From assembly GCF_000218565.1 (NCBI RefSeq), contig NC_015685.1:62001-126000 (forward strand): a stretch of 64,000 nucleotides of DNA. The letters are read 5' to 3'. This DNA comes from Afipia carboxidovorans OM5. GTDB taxonomy: Bacteria > Pseudomonadota > Alphaproteobacteria > Rhizobiales > Xanthobacteraceae. Positions 10,516-23,598 of this stretch are shown piece by piece (position 1 is the first letter of the stretch; the number at the start of each line of letters is the position of its first letter). The position numbers were made by a program, and so were the translations under genes. Below the pieces are notes generated by a model. That model was not told the DNA's origin, did not search any database, and saw only the letters and a list, made by a program, of their open reading frames with translations.

Positions 10516-12687
10516 ATGAACGTCACCGCACGGGCTGCGAAAGTCCGCTTCCGCGTGGAGGGAATGGATTGCGCGTCGTGCGCCACCAAGATCGAAACTG
10601 CTCTGCGACGGGTACCGGGTGTTACCGAGGTCGCCGTCTCCGTCACCGGAGGCACGGTGACCGTCAGTCGCGACAATGACCGCGTCGATGACGACAAGCT
10701 CCGCAATAGCATTTCAGATCTCGGCTATCGCGTGGAGACGGCCCGCAACGGTCTCCATGACGACGATCAGGGTGTCTCGCCGCGGCAAGACGATCCGCAC
10801 GCTCACAGTCACGCCTCGGTCGACGGATCTTGGTGGCGGACCCAAAAGGGCTTGCTCACCTTGGCGTCCGGCATTGCATTAGTCGTCGCGTTTGCGATCG
10901 GCAAAGTTGTCCCCGTCACCGAGCGTTGGGCGTTTCTGCTGGCGATGCTGGTGGGTCTCGTTCCGATTGCGCGACGCGCACTCTCTGCCGCACGCTCCGG
11001 AACGCCGTTCTCGATCGAAATGTTGATGTCGATCGCCGCCGTGGGGGCGGTTATCATCGGGGCGACGGAAGAGGCGGCGACCGTCGTATTCCTGTTCCTG
11101 ATCGGCGAACTCTTGGAAGGCGTCGCAGCCAGCCGCGCCCGCGCCAGCATCCGGGACCTCACCAAGCTCGTTCCGACGACCGCGCGCCTCGAAGACGGCG
11201 GGCAGGTCCGGGAGGTGCAGGCTGACAGTCTTGAGGTGGGAACGACGATCCAGGTCAGGCCGGGCGACCGCATTCCGGCGGATGGCGTCATTCTGTCCGG
11301 CGAAAGCGCGATCGATGAGGCCCCGGTGACGGGGGAAAGTACGCCGCTCCGAAAAGGGCCGGACGCACTCGTGTTCGCCGGCACCGTAAATGGCGATAGC
11401 CTGTTGCGGGTGCGAGTGACCGCCGCCGCGGCTGACAACACCATTGCGCGGGTCATTCGCCTGGTCGAGGAGGCGCAGGAGTCGAAAGCGCCGACGGAAC
11501 GCTTCATCGACCGCTTCTCACGCTTCTACACGCCGGGCGTGGTGGCGGTTGCCGCCTTGGTTGCCATCGTTCCTCCTCTGTCGTTCGACGGGGATTGGAG
11601 CGGTTGGATCTACAAGGGTCTGGCCATCCTGTTGATTGGTTGTCCTTGCGCGCTGGTCATCTCGACGCCCGCTGCGATCGCCGCCAGCCTGGCCGCCGGG
11701 GCGCGCCGGGGTCTTCTCATGAAGGGCGGCGCCGTCCTGGAACAGGTCGGCAAGATCACGGTGGCGTGCTTCGACAAGACCGGAACGTTGACGGCGGGGA
11801 AACCTCAGGTCACGAACGTTATCGGCTTCGCGCGCAGCGAGGCGGATGTCCTGCGCCTCGCCGCCGCGTTAGAATCCGGCTCAAGCCACCCGCTTGCGAC
11901 CGCGATTCTGGCCAAAGCTTCCGATCAGGAGATCTCGCTGCCGCCAGTCACAGATTCGAAGGCGATCGGAGGCAAGGGCGTCCAGGCGACGGTCGACGGG
12001 CAAAGCGTCTTTCTTGGGTCGCCTGCGGCCGTCGCGGAATTGTCGCCTCCGACCTCCGAGCAGACCGCGCGGATCGCGGCGCTCAATGACGAAGGCAAGA
12101 CCGTCTCGCTGCTCTCGATCGGAAATGAACTCGCGGGCGCAATCGCGATGCGCGACGAGCCCCGTCCCGACGCAAAGGCAGGGCTTAAGCGTCTGACGGA
12201 CACGGGAATCCGGACGCTGATGCTGACCGGTGACAACCGCCGCACCGCGCACGCGATCGGTCAAGACTTGGGAATCGAGGTCAGAGCGGAATTGCTGCCG
12301 CAGGATAAGCAGCGGATCGTCGGTGAGTTGCGGAAAGGCGGTGGCTCGGTCGCCAAGATCGGCGACGGCATCAACGATGCGCCGGCGTTGGCGGCGGCCG
12401 ACATCGGCATCGCGATGGGAGGAGGTACCGACGTGGCGCTGGAAACCGCAGACGCCGCTGTGTTGCACGGCCGCGTCGCGGACGTCGCCGCGATGGTCGA
12501 CCTGTCGAAGCGGACCATGGCCAACATCCGGCAGAATATCGCGATCGCGCTGGGACTCAAGGCCGTCTTTCTGGTCACCACGATCGTCGGGCTGACCGGA
12601 TTGTGGCCGGCGATTCTCGCCGACACCGGTGCGACCGTCCTCGTCACCATAAACGCGCTTCGCCTGCTCACGCAGGCGAAGGCCTGA
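10516..12687 (+). CDS. P1B-type heavy-metal ATPase with CPC motif (Zn/Cd/Pb exporter type)
   Basis: A 723-residue ATP-driven inner-membrane exporter. The ATG at 10516 begins directly before one HMA domain with GMDCASC at residues 16-22. A short His-containing linker (DDPHAHSHAS) leads to the membrane core; the ion-binding CPC is at 376-378, the phosphorylated aspartate at 420 in DKTGTLT, and GDGINDAP marks the hinge. CPC with a GMDCASC domain fits the ZntA/CadA (P1B-2) group, supplying cytosolic metal to the periplasm from which CzcCBA could remove it. The frame is open upstream to 9766 only by overlap with other genes. Confidence 0.88.
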   Translation: MNVTARAAKVRFRVEGMDCASCATKIETALRRVPGVTEVAVSVTGGTVTVSRDNDRVDDDKLRNSISDLGYRVETARNGLHDDDQGVSPRQDDPHAHSHASVDGSWWRTQKGLLTLASGIALVVAFAIGKVVPVTERWAFLLAMLVGLVPIARRALSAARSGTPFSIEMLMSIAAVGAVIIGATEEAATVVFLFLIGELLEGVAASRARASIRDLTKLVPTTARLEDGGQVREVQADSLEVGTTIQVRPGDRIPADGVILSGESAIDEAPVTGESTPLRKGPDALVFAGTVNGDSLLRVRVTAAAADNTIARVIRLVEEAQESKAPTERFIDRFSRFYTPGVVAVAALVAIVPPLSFDGDWSGWIYKGLAILLIGCPCALVISTPAAIAASLAAGARRGLLMKGGAVLEQVGKITVACFDKTGTLTAGKPQVTNVIGFARSEADVLRLAAALESGSSHPLATAILAKASDQEISLPPVTDSKAIGGKGVQATVDGQSVFLGSPAAVAELSPPTSEQTARIAALNDEGKTVSLLSIGNELAGAIAMRDEPRPDAKAGLKRLTDTGIRTLMLTGDNRRTAHAIGQDLGIEVRAELLPQDKQRIVGELRKGGGSVAKIGDGINDAPALAAADIGIAMGGGTDVALETADAAVLHGRVADVAAMVDLSKRTMANIRQNIAIALGLKAVFLVTTIVGLTGLWPAILADTGATVLVTINALRLLTQAKA

Positions 12688-12717
12688 CGGAAGAACGGGA
12701 CAATGAAGGAGATCATT

Positions 12718-12834
12718 ATGGGTGTCGATCAGTATCCGCGAAAGACCGACTGGCGGGTTGCCCTTCAAGGCATCCTCTCTAGGGACGGCGACATCGTCGC
12801 GCATGGCGAGCAGGTCGAGAAAAAAGCCGACTGA
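12718..12834 (+). CDS. Small ORF, 38 residues, well-placed ribosome-binding site
   Basis: Begins MGVDQYPRKTDWRVALQGIL and ends VEKKAD. AAGGAG at 12706-12711 stands 6 bases before the ATG, and the ORF fills the gap between the ATPase and the PilZ gene, whose own GGAGG lies right behind the stop. An in-frame ATG at 12703 is possible. Unrecognised, probably cytosolic. Confidence 0.4.
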   Translation: MGVDQYPRKTDWRVALQGILSRDGDIVAHGEQVEKKAD

Positions 12835-12846
12835 CGGAGGCACGCC

Positions 12847-13125
12847 GTGGAGGAAAAAAGGGAAGCGCGCCGCACGCGGGTTCTGAAGGCGGGCAGCATT
12901 TCCTTCGGAGGCGCCGCGATCTCCTGCATGGTCCGCAACATCAGCGCGACCGGGGCCCTTTTGGAAGTTGAAAGTCCGCTCGGCATTCCGGAGCGGTTTC
13001 TCCTGGTGGTGCCAACGGACCAATTATCCTGGCCATGCCGCGTTATCTGGAAGTCCGAGCGCCGCCTCGGAGTCCGGTTCGAGCGTCCGCGCGTGAGCGA
13101 GGCATTTGGGGGAAAGGCACGGTGA
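12847..13125 (+). CDS. PilZ-domain protein
   Basis: A 92-residue single-domain protein starting at a GTG behind GGAGG. EEKREARRTRV at residues 2-12 supplies the RxxxR-like arginine motif and NISATGALLEV near residue 37 the (D/N)xSxxG motif of c-di-GMP-binding PilZ domains; VIWKSERRLGVRFE closes the barrel. Position 1 of the second motif is N in place of the usual D. It would respond to c-di-GMP. Its link to metal export is positional only: the stop overlaps the next gene by one base (TGATG). Confidence 0.8.
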   Translation: MEEKREARRTRVLKAGSISFGGAAISCMVRNISATGALLEVESPLGIPERFLLVVPTDQLSWPCRVIWKSERRLGVRFERPRVSEAFGGKAR

Positions 13126-13607
13126 TGCCCGGATTGATGCCGACGATGAGCGCGCTGTTGCTGGCTGGGTCGCTGTCCGCGACCTCGGCGGCTTATGCGC
13201 GAGGCGGATTTGCTTCGGAGAATCCGCTGGCGGCCGAGCACATCGAAGCGCTTCCGCCGGAGATTCGACGAAAGCTGTCGGTACGCGCCAGGGCCTGCGG
13301 GAACAAGGCGGCCGCGGCCCACTACTTCTCGGTCACCATCGGAACGAAAGGCCAGCATTTCATCTCGCTTCATTTCGAGGATTTCGCCTGCCAAAACAGG
13401 ACCACGATCTGCCAGGGGGATCTGTGTCTGCACGAGGTATACCTTCAATCACGGGCAGGTCATCGGCTCGTCTTCAGTACCCATGCGCGCGATTTGAAAA
13501 TGGTCGACGATGACGACACCATCGGCTTGGAAGTGACGGGGGGCACCCTTCGGGGCCGATACCGATGGAGCGGCGGGCGTTTCGCTCTGATAACAGGGAA
13601 AGAATGA
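13125..13607 (+). CDS. Exported protein, first member of an unnamed two-copy family
   Basis: A 160-residue protein with a signal peptide (residues 1-25, ending AAYARGG) and a compact domain: HIEALPPEIRRKL, then AAHYFSV, and CQGDLCLHEVYL near residue 105. The gene at 42770 shares HIEHLPPEVRNA, AGHYFAT and CRGDICLHQEYV, so both belong to one family with a conserved Cx(G)DxCLH core. The function is unknown; the paired cysteines in an exported protein suggest a disulfide or metal site. The copy here has an extra C-terminal beta-rich stretch. Confidence 0.65.
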   Translation: MPGLMPTMSALLLAGSLSATSAAYARGGFASENPLAAEHIEALPPEIRRKLSVRARACGNKAAAAHYFSVTIGTKGQHFISLHFEDFACQNRTTICQGDLCLHEVYLQSRAGHRLVFSTHARDLKMVDDDDTIGLEVTGGTLRGRYRWSGGRFALITGKE

Positions 13608-13614
13608 CGAACAG

Positions 13615-14466
13615 ATGGCAGTATCGATCATAAATCATCTTCACTTCGACCGGGCGGATATCAGCTTCCGGAAGAAGTTCCGACTGTTCTTTACCGTCGG
13701 CGTTGTGGTGCTACTGCTTGGATGCATTAAGACGGCGATCCACTACTACGGTTTTGAAATTCTCGAGCTGAACCGATTGCTGACCAGCGGCATCGGCGGC
13801 GCCATCTTCATCATCGGTTTTCTGCTTTCGAGCATCCTCGCCGACTACAAGGAAGCCGAGCGGATTCCGGCCGATATCCGCACCGCAATTGAGGCCATCG
13901 ATGGCGACCTCGAGTCGTTCGCCGCTCAAAACCCGAATTTCAATCTCATCGAATGCCGCGGAATTCTCATCGGGATCATCGACCGACTGCGTCGCGGTCT
14001 GGATCATGCCAAAGATCACAAGGATATCCCGCCGGTGTTGGACGAGATCGCAAAATTGACACCGATCTTCGGTCGCCTCGAAGGAATGGGGATGGCTGCT
14101 AATTTCGTGGTACGGCTGCGCACCACGCAGGATGTCGTTCGGCGCGCTATGTTGCGCATCTACCACATTCAGCGCGTCGAATTCGTTCCGTCCGTGCACG
14201 TACTCGTCCAGACCCTGGTGCTGTCGATCGTAGCAATGCTGCTGTTCCTCAAAACCGAGGGCGATCCAGCGTCAGCGATCATGTTCGGCTTCATCACCTA
14301 TATGTTCGTCTATGCGCTGTACCTGGTTCGCTTGCTCGAACAGCCCTTCGCGAAGGGGCACGGCTCCGTCGATGACGTGAGCTTCTTTCTGCTGGATGAA
14401 CTTGAGGCGAAGCTGCGTGAAGCTATTGGACACAGTGCTCACCCTGATCCAAGCTTGGAGGTTTGA
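13615..14466 (+). CDS. Four-helix membrane protein, bestrophin-like (DUF4239) architecture
   Basis: A 283-residue protein with two N-terminal membrane segments (about 25-43 and 58-75), a 120-residue soluble middle, and two C-terminal segments (about 197-240). RLLEQPFAKGHGSVDDVSFFLL after the last helix recalls the conserved segment of bestrophin-type channels. The relation is by pattern only; no function is assigned. It begins 8 bases after the preceding gene and ends the run of co-directional genes. Confidence 0.6.
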   Translation: MAVSIINHLHFDRADISFRKKFRLFFTVGVVVLLLGCIKTAIHYYGFEILELNRLLTSGIGGAIFIIGFLLSSILADYKEAERIPADIRTAIEAIDGDLESFAAQNPNFNLIECRGILIGIIDRLRRGLDHAKDHKDIPPVLDEIAKLTPIFGRLEGMGMAANFVVRLRTTQDVVRRAMLRIYHIQRVEFVPSVHVLVQTLVLSIVAMLLFLKTEGDPASAIMFGFITYMFVYALYLVRLLEQPFAKGHGSVDDVSFFLLDELEAKLREAIGHSAHPDPSLEV

Positions 14467-14804
14467 GATGATGCCGACGGACGCTTTGTCTTCCTAGGTT
14501 TTCAAAGCAAAGCAGCGAGGCAAGTAGGATTGTCTATGGGACACTTGACGATCTCCGGCTGTGCGTGACAGGACGCCGTCGGTCCACGCAGCTCTGGGTA
14601 AAACGGACTATGGACGTTAAACTCGCCTGAGGAAGAAAAAGGCTGGAAGTCGCCGGTGCGTCTCGATGTTCTGTACGCGCGACTGCGACCCAGACCCACT
14701 GTATAATGATCGTACGGCTACAGAGATGGAACTACCTTATTCCAAGAAACTCTCCCCAGGGTGCACAATCAGCGGAAACGACCCGCATATGAGAGCGGTT
14801 TGAC
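14467..14804. other. 338-base gap without a recognisable gene
   Basis: Only short frames with no plausible start or composition are present. The base composition is less GC-rich than the flanks. Nothing structured was recognised. Confidence 0.5.
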
Positions 14805-15449
14805 ATGCCTACAAATAGCCGCTCATCTTTCGCCCGCTCCATGTTTGGGCATTTGTATAGGCTCGTATTCCAAAGCGCATACCGACTGATGATTCGTATG
14901 GGCGATTGGTGGGAGCCGCTCCTTCAAGAGGCCTCGCCAGCCTCGGGTGAACGCATCCTGGAGGTAAGTGTCCAAGGGTGCAGAGCGTATGCAAAACTTG
15001 CACGTGCATATCCCACAGTAAGCTTTTTCTCCCTGCTGCGGGTAGGATCAAAGGAGACCAAACTCAAAAGCCCGAGCAATCTAGAATTCTTGCAGGGGGA
15101 TCAGTACTGTATCGACTGCCGTGCTTCATCGTTCGACAAAGCGATCTGCTCACTCGCGTTGCATCCTTTGTCTCAGAACGAAAAACTAGCTTTCCTCAGA
15201 GAGGTGAGGCGAGTATTGCGGCATGGCGGTATGTTGTATCTCGCTGATTTCGATCAACCTTTGCGGCCACAGGAAATGCACGTGCTTCGGGGCACGGCTC
15301 ACATGTTAGGCCCTGAAACGGCGAGGCGCCACCTCGATGGCACTTGGTTAGAGTTGATCAGACAGGCAGGATTTACCGGTGTACGTCGGATGACCACCGC
15401 TTCCGTGATAGGCGGCCGCATTGCCATAGTTCGGGCTCGTCGTCCTTAG
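14805..15449 (+). CDS. SAM-methyltransferase-like protein with a degenerate motif I
   Basis: A 214-residue protein with the order of a class I methyltransferase: ERILEV (beta-1) at about 49, LEFLQGDQYCIDCRASSFDKAICSLALH (motifs II/III), REVRRVLRHGGMLYLADFDQP (motif after beta-5) and LIRQAGFTGVRRM (C-terminal strand). The glycine-rich SAM loop expected after ILEV (GxGxG) is replaced by SVQGCRA, so cofactor binding is doubtful. It could be a decayed UbiE-type enzyme or a binding-only relative. Confidence 0.6.
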   Translation: MPTNSRSSFARSMFGHLYRLVFQSAYRLMIRMGDWWEPLLQEASPASGERILEVSVQGCRAYAKLARAYPTVSFFSLLRVGSKETKLKSPSNLEFLQGDQYCIDCRASSFDKAICSLALHPLSQNEKLAFLREVRRVLRHGGMLYLADFDQPLRPQEMHVLRGTAHMLGPETARRHLDGTWLELIRQAGFTGVRRMTTASVIGGRIAIVRARRP

Positions 15450-15906
15450 TGTTCGTCATAATCCTCGAAATGTTAGCGCAGTCTCTACTTATAAACGAGG
15501 GCAAACAGGAGAGGACAGGTCAGTACTGACAATGCCAATGTCTCTGATTTCGTTCAATATGCTGCTTTGACGAGTCTTCATTCGGGAATGCCCTGACCAC
15601 CGCCCGGCGGTCATGGAAGACGAAAGAAATATCTGGCTTGTCGCCACCTTCCCATGCGGCTTCCGCAACGAAGTGGGGAGGGTGCAATAACGTTGGGCTC
15701 TAAGGAGACAGAATGCGTGAAAATTCGCACTGGTCGTGATCACGACCGATCCTCGAGAGCGTTTGCTGGCTCCAAACAACGAAGAGCGGGTAAGCAAATC
15801 TGACGCATCACGTCACTACCCCCAATAAAGAGCGTACTACTATGTCGCATCGACATGAGCTATCTACATATGGTTGACTAATCTAATCAATTGATCGAGA
15901 TGAGAA
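15450..15906. other. 457-base gap without a recognisable gene
   Basis: A 102-codon frame on the minus strand (15489-15797) has no ribosome-binding site and no recognisable composition. The last 60 bases are AT-rich and would hold the promoter of czc operon 2; a site corresponding to the tandem repeat of operon 1 is not seen. Confidence 0.5.
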
Positions 15907-16296
15907 GTGACATTGGTACACCGCTTATTCCATCGGAGCTTTTTGCGCGTTTCGCGCAGGGCCGTGGCTATGCTGGTGGTAATGACGCATCTTTTCGTTG
16001 GCGCGCTGCATGGCCATTTCAACATTGTGCAACCATCGTCAGCGGTAGCGGTGGCGCTGGACGAGAAGGCAGTCAGTAATTCCGATACTGATGCCGGTCG
16101 ATCCGATGTCAGCCATTCCGATAAGGGCGTTGTGGCTGATCACCCTTGCCATGGTTGTTTCTCGGTTTCAATGCCCGCGCTGGTGACCGCGGCTTCGACC
16201 GTCGATACCTCGGTCCAGATCGCGTTCCATCACGACGCGGATCGCCTCGGACAGCTGAGCGTCATCAATCTCCCTCCACCGAAGTTCCAGGCCTGA
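15907..16296 (+). CDS. Small exported Cys/His protein leading czc operon 2
   Basis: A 129-residue counterpart of the protein at 3655: basic start, hydrophobic segment VAMLVVMTHLFVGALHGHF, a spacer rich in Ser/Asp, a HPCHGCF motif near residue 83, and the end LPPPKFQA. The GTG at 15907 is used; no strong ribosome-binding site is visible. As in operon 1 it directly precedes czcC. Confidence 0.62.
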   Translation: MTLVHRLFHRSFLRVSRRAVAMLVVMTHLFVGALHGHFNIVQPSSAVAVALDEKAVSNSDTDAGRSDVSHSDKGVVADHPCHGCFSVSMPALVTAASTVDTSVQIAFHHDADRLGQLSVINLPPPKFQA

Positions 16297-16350
16297 ACGT
16301 AGCCACCGGGCGTGCTGCGCCCAGAATCCGTCGTTTGTCAGGTCTTTGTC

Positions 16351-17622
16351 ATGTCATTCAAGTGCGCCACGCGGTTCGCGTGCGCGATTGTGCTGCTCGT
16401 GGGTGGTCCGCTGGCAAGCGCAGCTTATTCGCAAACCCTCACAATGGGAGCGGCGTTGCAGCGCGCGCTCGCTGCAAGCCCGCGGTTAACAGCAGCGGAG
16501 CGCGACATTGGCATCGCGCGGGGGCAGCGCGTCCAGTCGGGCGCGCTGCTCAACCCTCAGATTTCCTATGAGCAAGACAATTCGTTTGGGTCGGGCGCCT
16601 ATCGCGGTACGCGGTCTGCCGAATCGACTCTTCAGATCAGCCAGATGTTCGAACTCTGGGGCAAGCGCGATGCGCGCATCGCGGCCGGTCAGGCGGGGCT
16701 GGATGCCGCCACAATCGAGCGCCGGTCAGTGCGGCTTGAGGTCTTATCGGAAACCGCTATCGCCTTCGTGAATGTGCTCGGGCTGCAGCGGCGAATCCAA
16801 ATTCTTGATCAGCAGGTCGACGCGATCAACAAGATTACTCCGTTGCTCCAGCGCCGTGTCGAGGCGGGTGCGTCGTCGGTGGCGGAGACCGGGCGCGCGG
16901 AAGCGGCATCGGCTTTGGTCAAGGCGGATCGGGAACGCGTCAAGTCCGCCCTGGCCAGCGCGCGTCGTGAGCTGGCGGTCTTGATAGGGGATCCCTCACC
17001 AAAGTTCAGGGCCGTAGCTGGTAGCCTCGAGGCCGTTGGAAAGCCGCCGGGATTTCAGTCCGTAGTTGCCGCCATCGATGCGAACCCGCAGCTGGTTCGT
17101 TGGAAGGCGATCTACGCGCAGCGACATGCGGAACTGTTGCTGGCGCGTCTCAAGCCTTACCCCGACGTGACGGCATCGGTGGGCTGGCGTCGCTATAACG
17201 AAACTGGCGATAGCGCGGTGCGCTTCTCGCTGTCCGTTCCCATTCCGGTGTTCGATCAGAACCAAGGCAATATCCTGTCGGCGCAGGAGAGTCTCGCCAA
17301 AACCCAGGCACAACGGAAAGCCAATCGCAACACGCTGATTGTTGTCGCGGGGCGCGCCTACGACTCTCTGCAAGGCTCGCTACGAGAGCTTTCGATTCTT
17401 CGTTCGATCGGCATACCGAAGTCGAGCGCTGCCGCGGCCGCGATTTCCGAAGGCTACGGACAGGGGCGCTATAGCCTTCTTGAAGTGCTGAATGCACAGA
17501 ACAGTCTCGCCCAGGCGCGATTGCGTGAACAGGAAGCGCAACAGAATTTCCATGTCGCCGTCGCCACCATTGAGGGACTCGTCGGCAATCCATTCGCACT
17601 GGCGCGAGGAAGGACACGATGA
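16351..17622 (+). CDS. czcC: Outer-membrane factor of a heavy-metal RND pump (copy 2)
   Basis: A 423-residue TolC-family protein closely parallel to the copy at 4088: signal peptide ending AYSQ, LQRALAASPRLTAAERDIGIARGQRVQSGALLNPQ, and the C-terminal coil LREQEAQQNFHVAVATIEGLVGNPF. The ATG at 16351 starts at the same relative place as copy 1; an upstream in-frame TTG/CTG extension has no signal-like character. It overlaps czcB by 4 bases. Confidence 0.92.
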   Translation: MSFKCATRFACAIVLLVGGPLASAAYSQTLTMGAALQRALAASPRLTAAERDIGIARGQRVQSGALLNPQISYEQDNSFGSGAYRGTRSAESTLQISQMFELWGKRDARIAAGQAGLDAATIERRSVRLEVLSETAIAFVNVLGLQRRIQILDQQVDAINKITPLLQRRVEAGASSVAETGRAEAASALVKADRERVKSALASARRELAVLIGDPSPKFRAVAGSLEAVGKPPGFQSVVAAIDANPQLVRWKAIYAQRHAELLLARLKPYPDVTASVGWRRYNETGDSAVRFSLSVPIPVFDQNQGNILSAQESLAKTQAQRKANRNTLIVVAGRAYDSLQGSLRELSILRSIGIPKSSAAAAAISEGYGQGRYSLLEVLNAQNSLAQARLREQEAQQNFHVAVATIEGLVGNPFALARGRTR

Positions 17623-18585
17623 AAAGCCGCTTGATGTTAATTATCGCCGCAATTGTCGTTGCCATGGGAATTGGTGTGTACGCCAATGTACCAAGCAGAA
17701 CTGCTACCTCCAGCGACAAGGCTGCGCTGGGAACGTCGCCGAGTGATAAAGGTCATGGCGAAGCCGGACATGAGGACGAAGGCGCCGTTGAGATGAGCGA
17801 TGCCAAAGTGGCGGCGTCGGGTATCGAAATCCTATCAGCTCAACAAGAAACCTTGCATGATGCGATAACGCTCAATGGCATTTTTCAGCCGAACCAGGAA
17901 ACACTGGTTCAGGTCACACCGCGGTTTCCCGGAGTGGTGCGCGAAATCAAGAAGCGTATCGGCGATACTGTCGAGAAAGGCGATTTGCTCGCGAAGATCG
18001 AAAGCAATCAGAGCCTGACGGTGTACGAACTGCGGGCCCCCATCTCGGGAACCGTGATCAATCGTCAGATTTCACTCGGCGAGTATGCGACGGAGCAGAA
18101 GCCGGCTTTCATCGTTGCAGACATATCCACGGTCTGGGTCGATCTATCGGTCTATCGCCGCGACCTGCCGCGTGTTCGGGTCGGCGACCGTCTTCTGATC
18201 GATGTCGGCGATGGCGGAAAGCCGATCGAGAGTAGCATCTCCTATATCTCGCCTGTCGGCACCAGCGATACGCAGACCGCACTGGCGCGCGCGGTGGTTC
18301 AGAACGAGGGGTTACGTTTGCGCACCGGGCTGTTCGTTTCCGCTCGTCTGATCCTGACGGCAAGGCAGGTTCCGGTCGCCGTCAGGGCCGCGGCAGTCCA
18401 GACTATAGAGAATCGGAATGTCGTCTTTGTCCGAACCGGAGACAAGTTTGAAATTCGCGATGTCGAAGTGGGAGGTCGTGACCCGGATAACGTCGAGATC
18501 GTCTTCGGTATTCTCGGCGGCGACAAGTATGCAGCACGCAACAGCTTTGTGGTGAAGGCCGAACTTGCGAAGGGCTCGGCAACCC

Positions 18586-18596
<11 letters not shown>
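17619..18596 (+). CDS. czcB: Periplasmic adaptor of the RND pump (copy 2)
   Basis: A 325-residue membrane-fusion protein. An N-terminal anchor (residues 6-22) is followed by a short His/Asp/Glu-rich stretch (DKGHGEAGHEDEG) not present in copy 1, then the same VTPRFPGVVREIKKRIGDTV and SNQSLTVYELRAPISGT lipoyl halves. It would bind metal and connect CzcA to CzcC. The stop overlaps the small ORF that occupies the PII position. Confidence 0.9.
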
Positions 18597-22275
<3,679 letters not shown>

Positions 22276-22285
22276 TTGAATTGGA

Positions 22286-22317
22286 GGCAGGGGCATCATA
22301 ACGGTGATGCTCCTGCC
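22286..22317. terminator. Strong stem-loop between czc operon 2 and opgC, possible terminator
   Basis: Arms 22286-22298 and 22305-22317 pair at 12 of 13 positions around a 6-base loop (TAACGG). No T-run follows, so it could be a terminator of low efficiency, a processing site or an attenuator for the gene starting 7 bases later. Confidence 0.45.
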
Positions 22318-22324
22318 AGACATT

Positions 22325-23446
22325 ATGAGCTACGAAACAGATCCCAAAAATCCTCGACGCGATCTCCGGCTTGATTTGTTCCGCGGGCTCGCCAATTGGG
22401 CGATCTTTTTGGATCACGTTCCGAACAACGTCGTCGCTTGGATTACCGTTCGTAACTATGGATTCAGCGACGCAGCTGAGCTTTTTGTGTTCGTTTCAGG
22501 ATTCACCGTTGCGTTTGTCTACACGAAGGTTATGCAAAAGAAGAACTTCCTCGCTGCAACCGTCGGCATCTACGGAAGTGTGTGGAAGATCTATGTCGCA
22601 TACATTCTTCTATTGGTGTTCTACGTAGTGACGATCGGATATGTGGTTCAGCGCTATGGCCATGCTCATCTTCTCGATGAGTTCAACATCCGGCGACTTA
22701 TTGCGGATCCCGTCGAATTTCTGAAGCATGGCCTGCTTCTCCAGTACAGCCCCTTAAACCTCGATGTGCTGCCGCTTTATATCGCCTTGATGGCTCCGCT
22801 TCCGCCCGTTCTGTGGTTGCTCGTGAAATCACCAAACTGCACCTTAGCGGCTTCTGTGATGTTGTACGTTATTGCAAGGCAGTTGGGCTGGAACCTACCA
22901 GCCTATCCATCAGGAGGATGGTATTTCAATCCATTCGCATGGCAGCTTCTCTTCGTGATCGGAGCATGGGCATCCATCACTGATCGGGACGTCCTGGAGC
23001 GAAATCTCCGCTCGGGCGTCATTACCTCTCTTGCTGTTGCGTTTCTTGTATTTTCGGCGATTGTGACTGTCATTCTGCAAAAAGGCTATGCTGAGGCGTT
23101 GCCGGAAGCGGTGGTGTTGATATTTTCCCCGAATGACAAGACAAATTTGGCTCCTTATCGGATCGCGCATTTCCTTGCGCTGGCGGTCATCGTTGCGCGC
23201 CTCATATCGAAGGACGCGAAGGCCTTGAAATGGCCGATCCTGCGACCGGTGATGGTTTGTGGGCAGCAGTCGCTGGAAGTATTTTGCACGGGTGTTTTTC
23301 TCGCTTTCGTTGCCTATTTTCTTGTTCATCTGATATCGGATACCTTCGCCTTTCAGTTCCTGATCAGCATCCTTGGAATTGCTCTGATGGTGATGGTGGC
23401 CTATTTTCGGCGGTGGTCGAAAGAAGGAGCCGCGAAACCCTCTTAG
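22325..23446 (+). CDS. opgC: OpgC-domain membrane acyltransferase
   Basis: A 373-residue integral membrane protein with about ten hydrophobic segments. The N-terminal block DLRLDLFRGLANWAIFLDHVPNN and the following FSDAAELFVFVSGF are the signature of OpgC proteins, which transfer succinyl groups to periplasmic glucans; the histidine in FLDHVP is the likely catalytic residue of the acyltransferase-3 fold. The start at 22325 gives MSYETDPKNPRRD; a GTG at 22304 lies in the loop of the preceding hairpin. It is embedded between metal genes, perhaps as an envelope adaptation. Confidence 0.82.
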   Translation: MSYETDPKNPRRDLRLDLFRGLANWAIFLDHVPNNVVAWITVRNYGFSDAAELFVFVSGFTVAFVYTKVMQKKNFLAATVGIYGSVWKIYVAYILLLVFYVVTIGYVVQRYGHAHLLDEFNIRRLIADPVEFLKHGLLLQYSPLNLDVLPLYIALMAPLPPVLWLLVKSPNCTLAASVMLYVIARQLGWNLPAYPSGGWYFNPFAWQLLFVIGAWASITDRDVLERNLRSGVITSLAVAFLVFSAIVTVILQKGYAEALPEAVVLIFSPNDKTNLAPYRIAHFLALAVIVARLISKDAKALKWPILRPVMVCGQQSLEVFCTGVFLAFVAYFLVHLISDTFAFQFLISILGIALMVMVAYFRRWSKEGAAKPS

Positions 23447-23520
23447 CATGGACGTTACCACCTTTCCGCCTTTCTCCCCGAAAGCCAGTTCGGCAAGTAC
23501 TGCGAGTGGAAAGGATGCTT

Positions 23521-23598
23521 ATGACGGATGAAACGAAGTGCGTGCGCACGATGGCCTCTATTGCGGAGCGCTTTAAGATGGAAGGGCCGAACCGATGA
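23521..23598 (+). CDS. 25-codon ORF coupled to the downstream P-type ATPase
   Basis: AAAGGA precedes an ATG at 23521 encoding MTDETKCVRTMASIAERFKM and five more residues; its TGA overlaps the ATG of the ATPase (ATGA). It may act as a translational leader. Unrecognised and too short for firm support. Confidence 0.3.
   Translation: MTDETKCVRTMASIAERFKMEGPNR

Noticed and set aside
15489..15797. 102-codon minus-strand frame in the gap before czc operon 2
   Set aside because: No ribosome-binding site, no recognisable composition or motif; it covers a region with AT-rich intergenic character.
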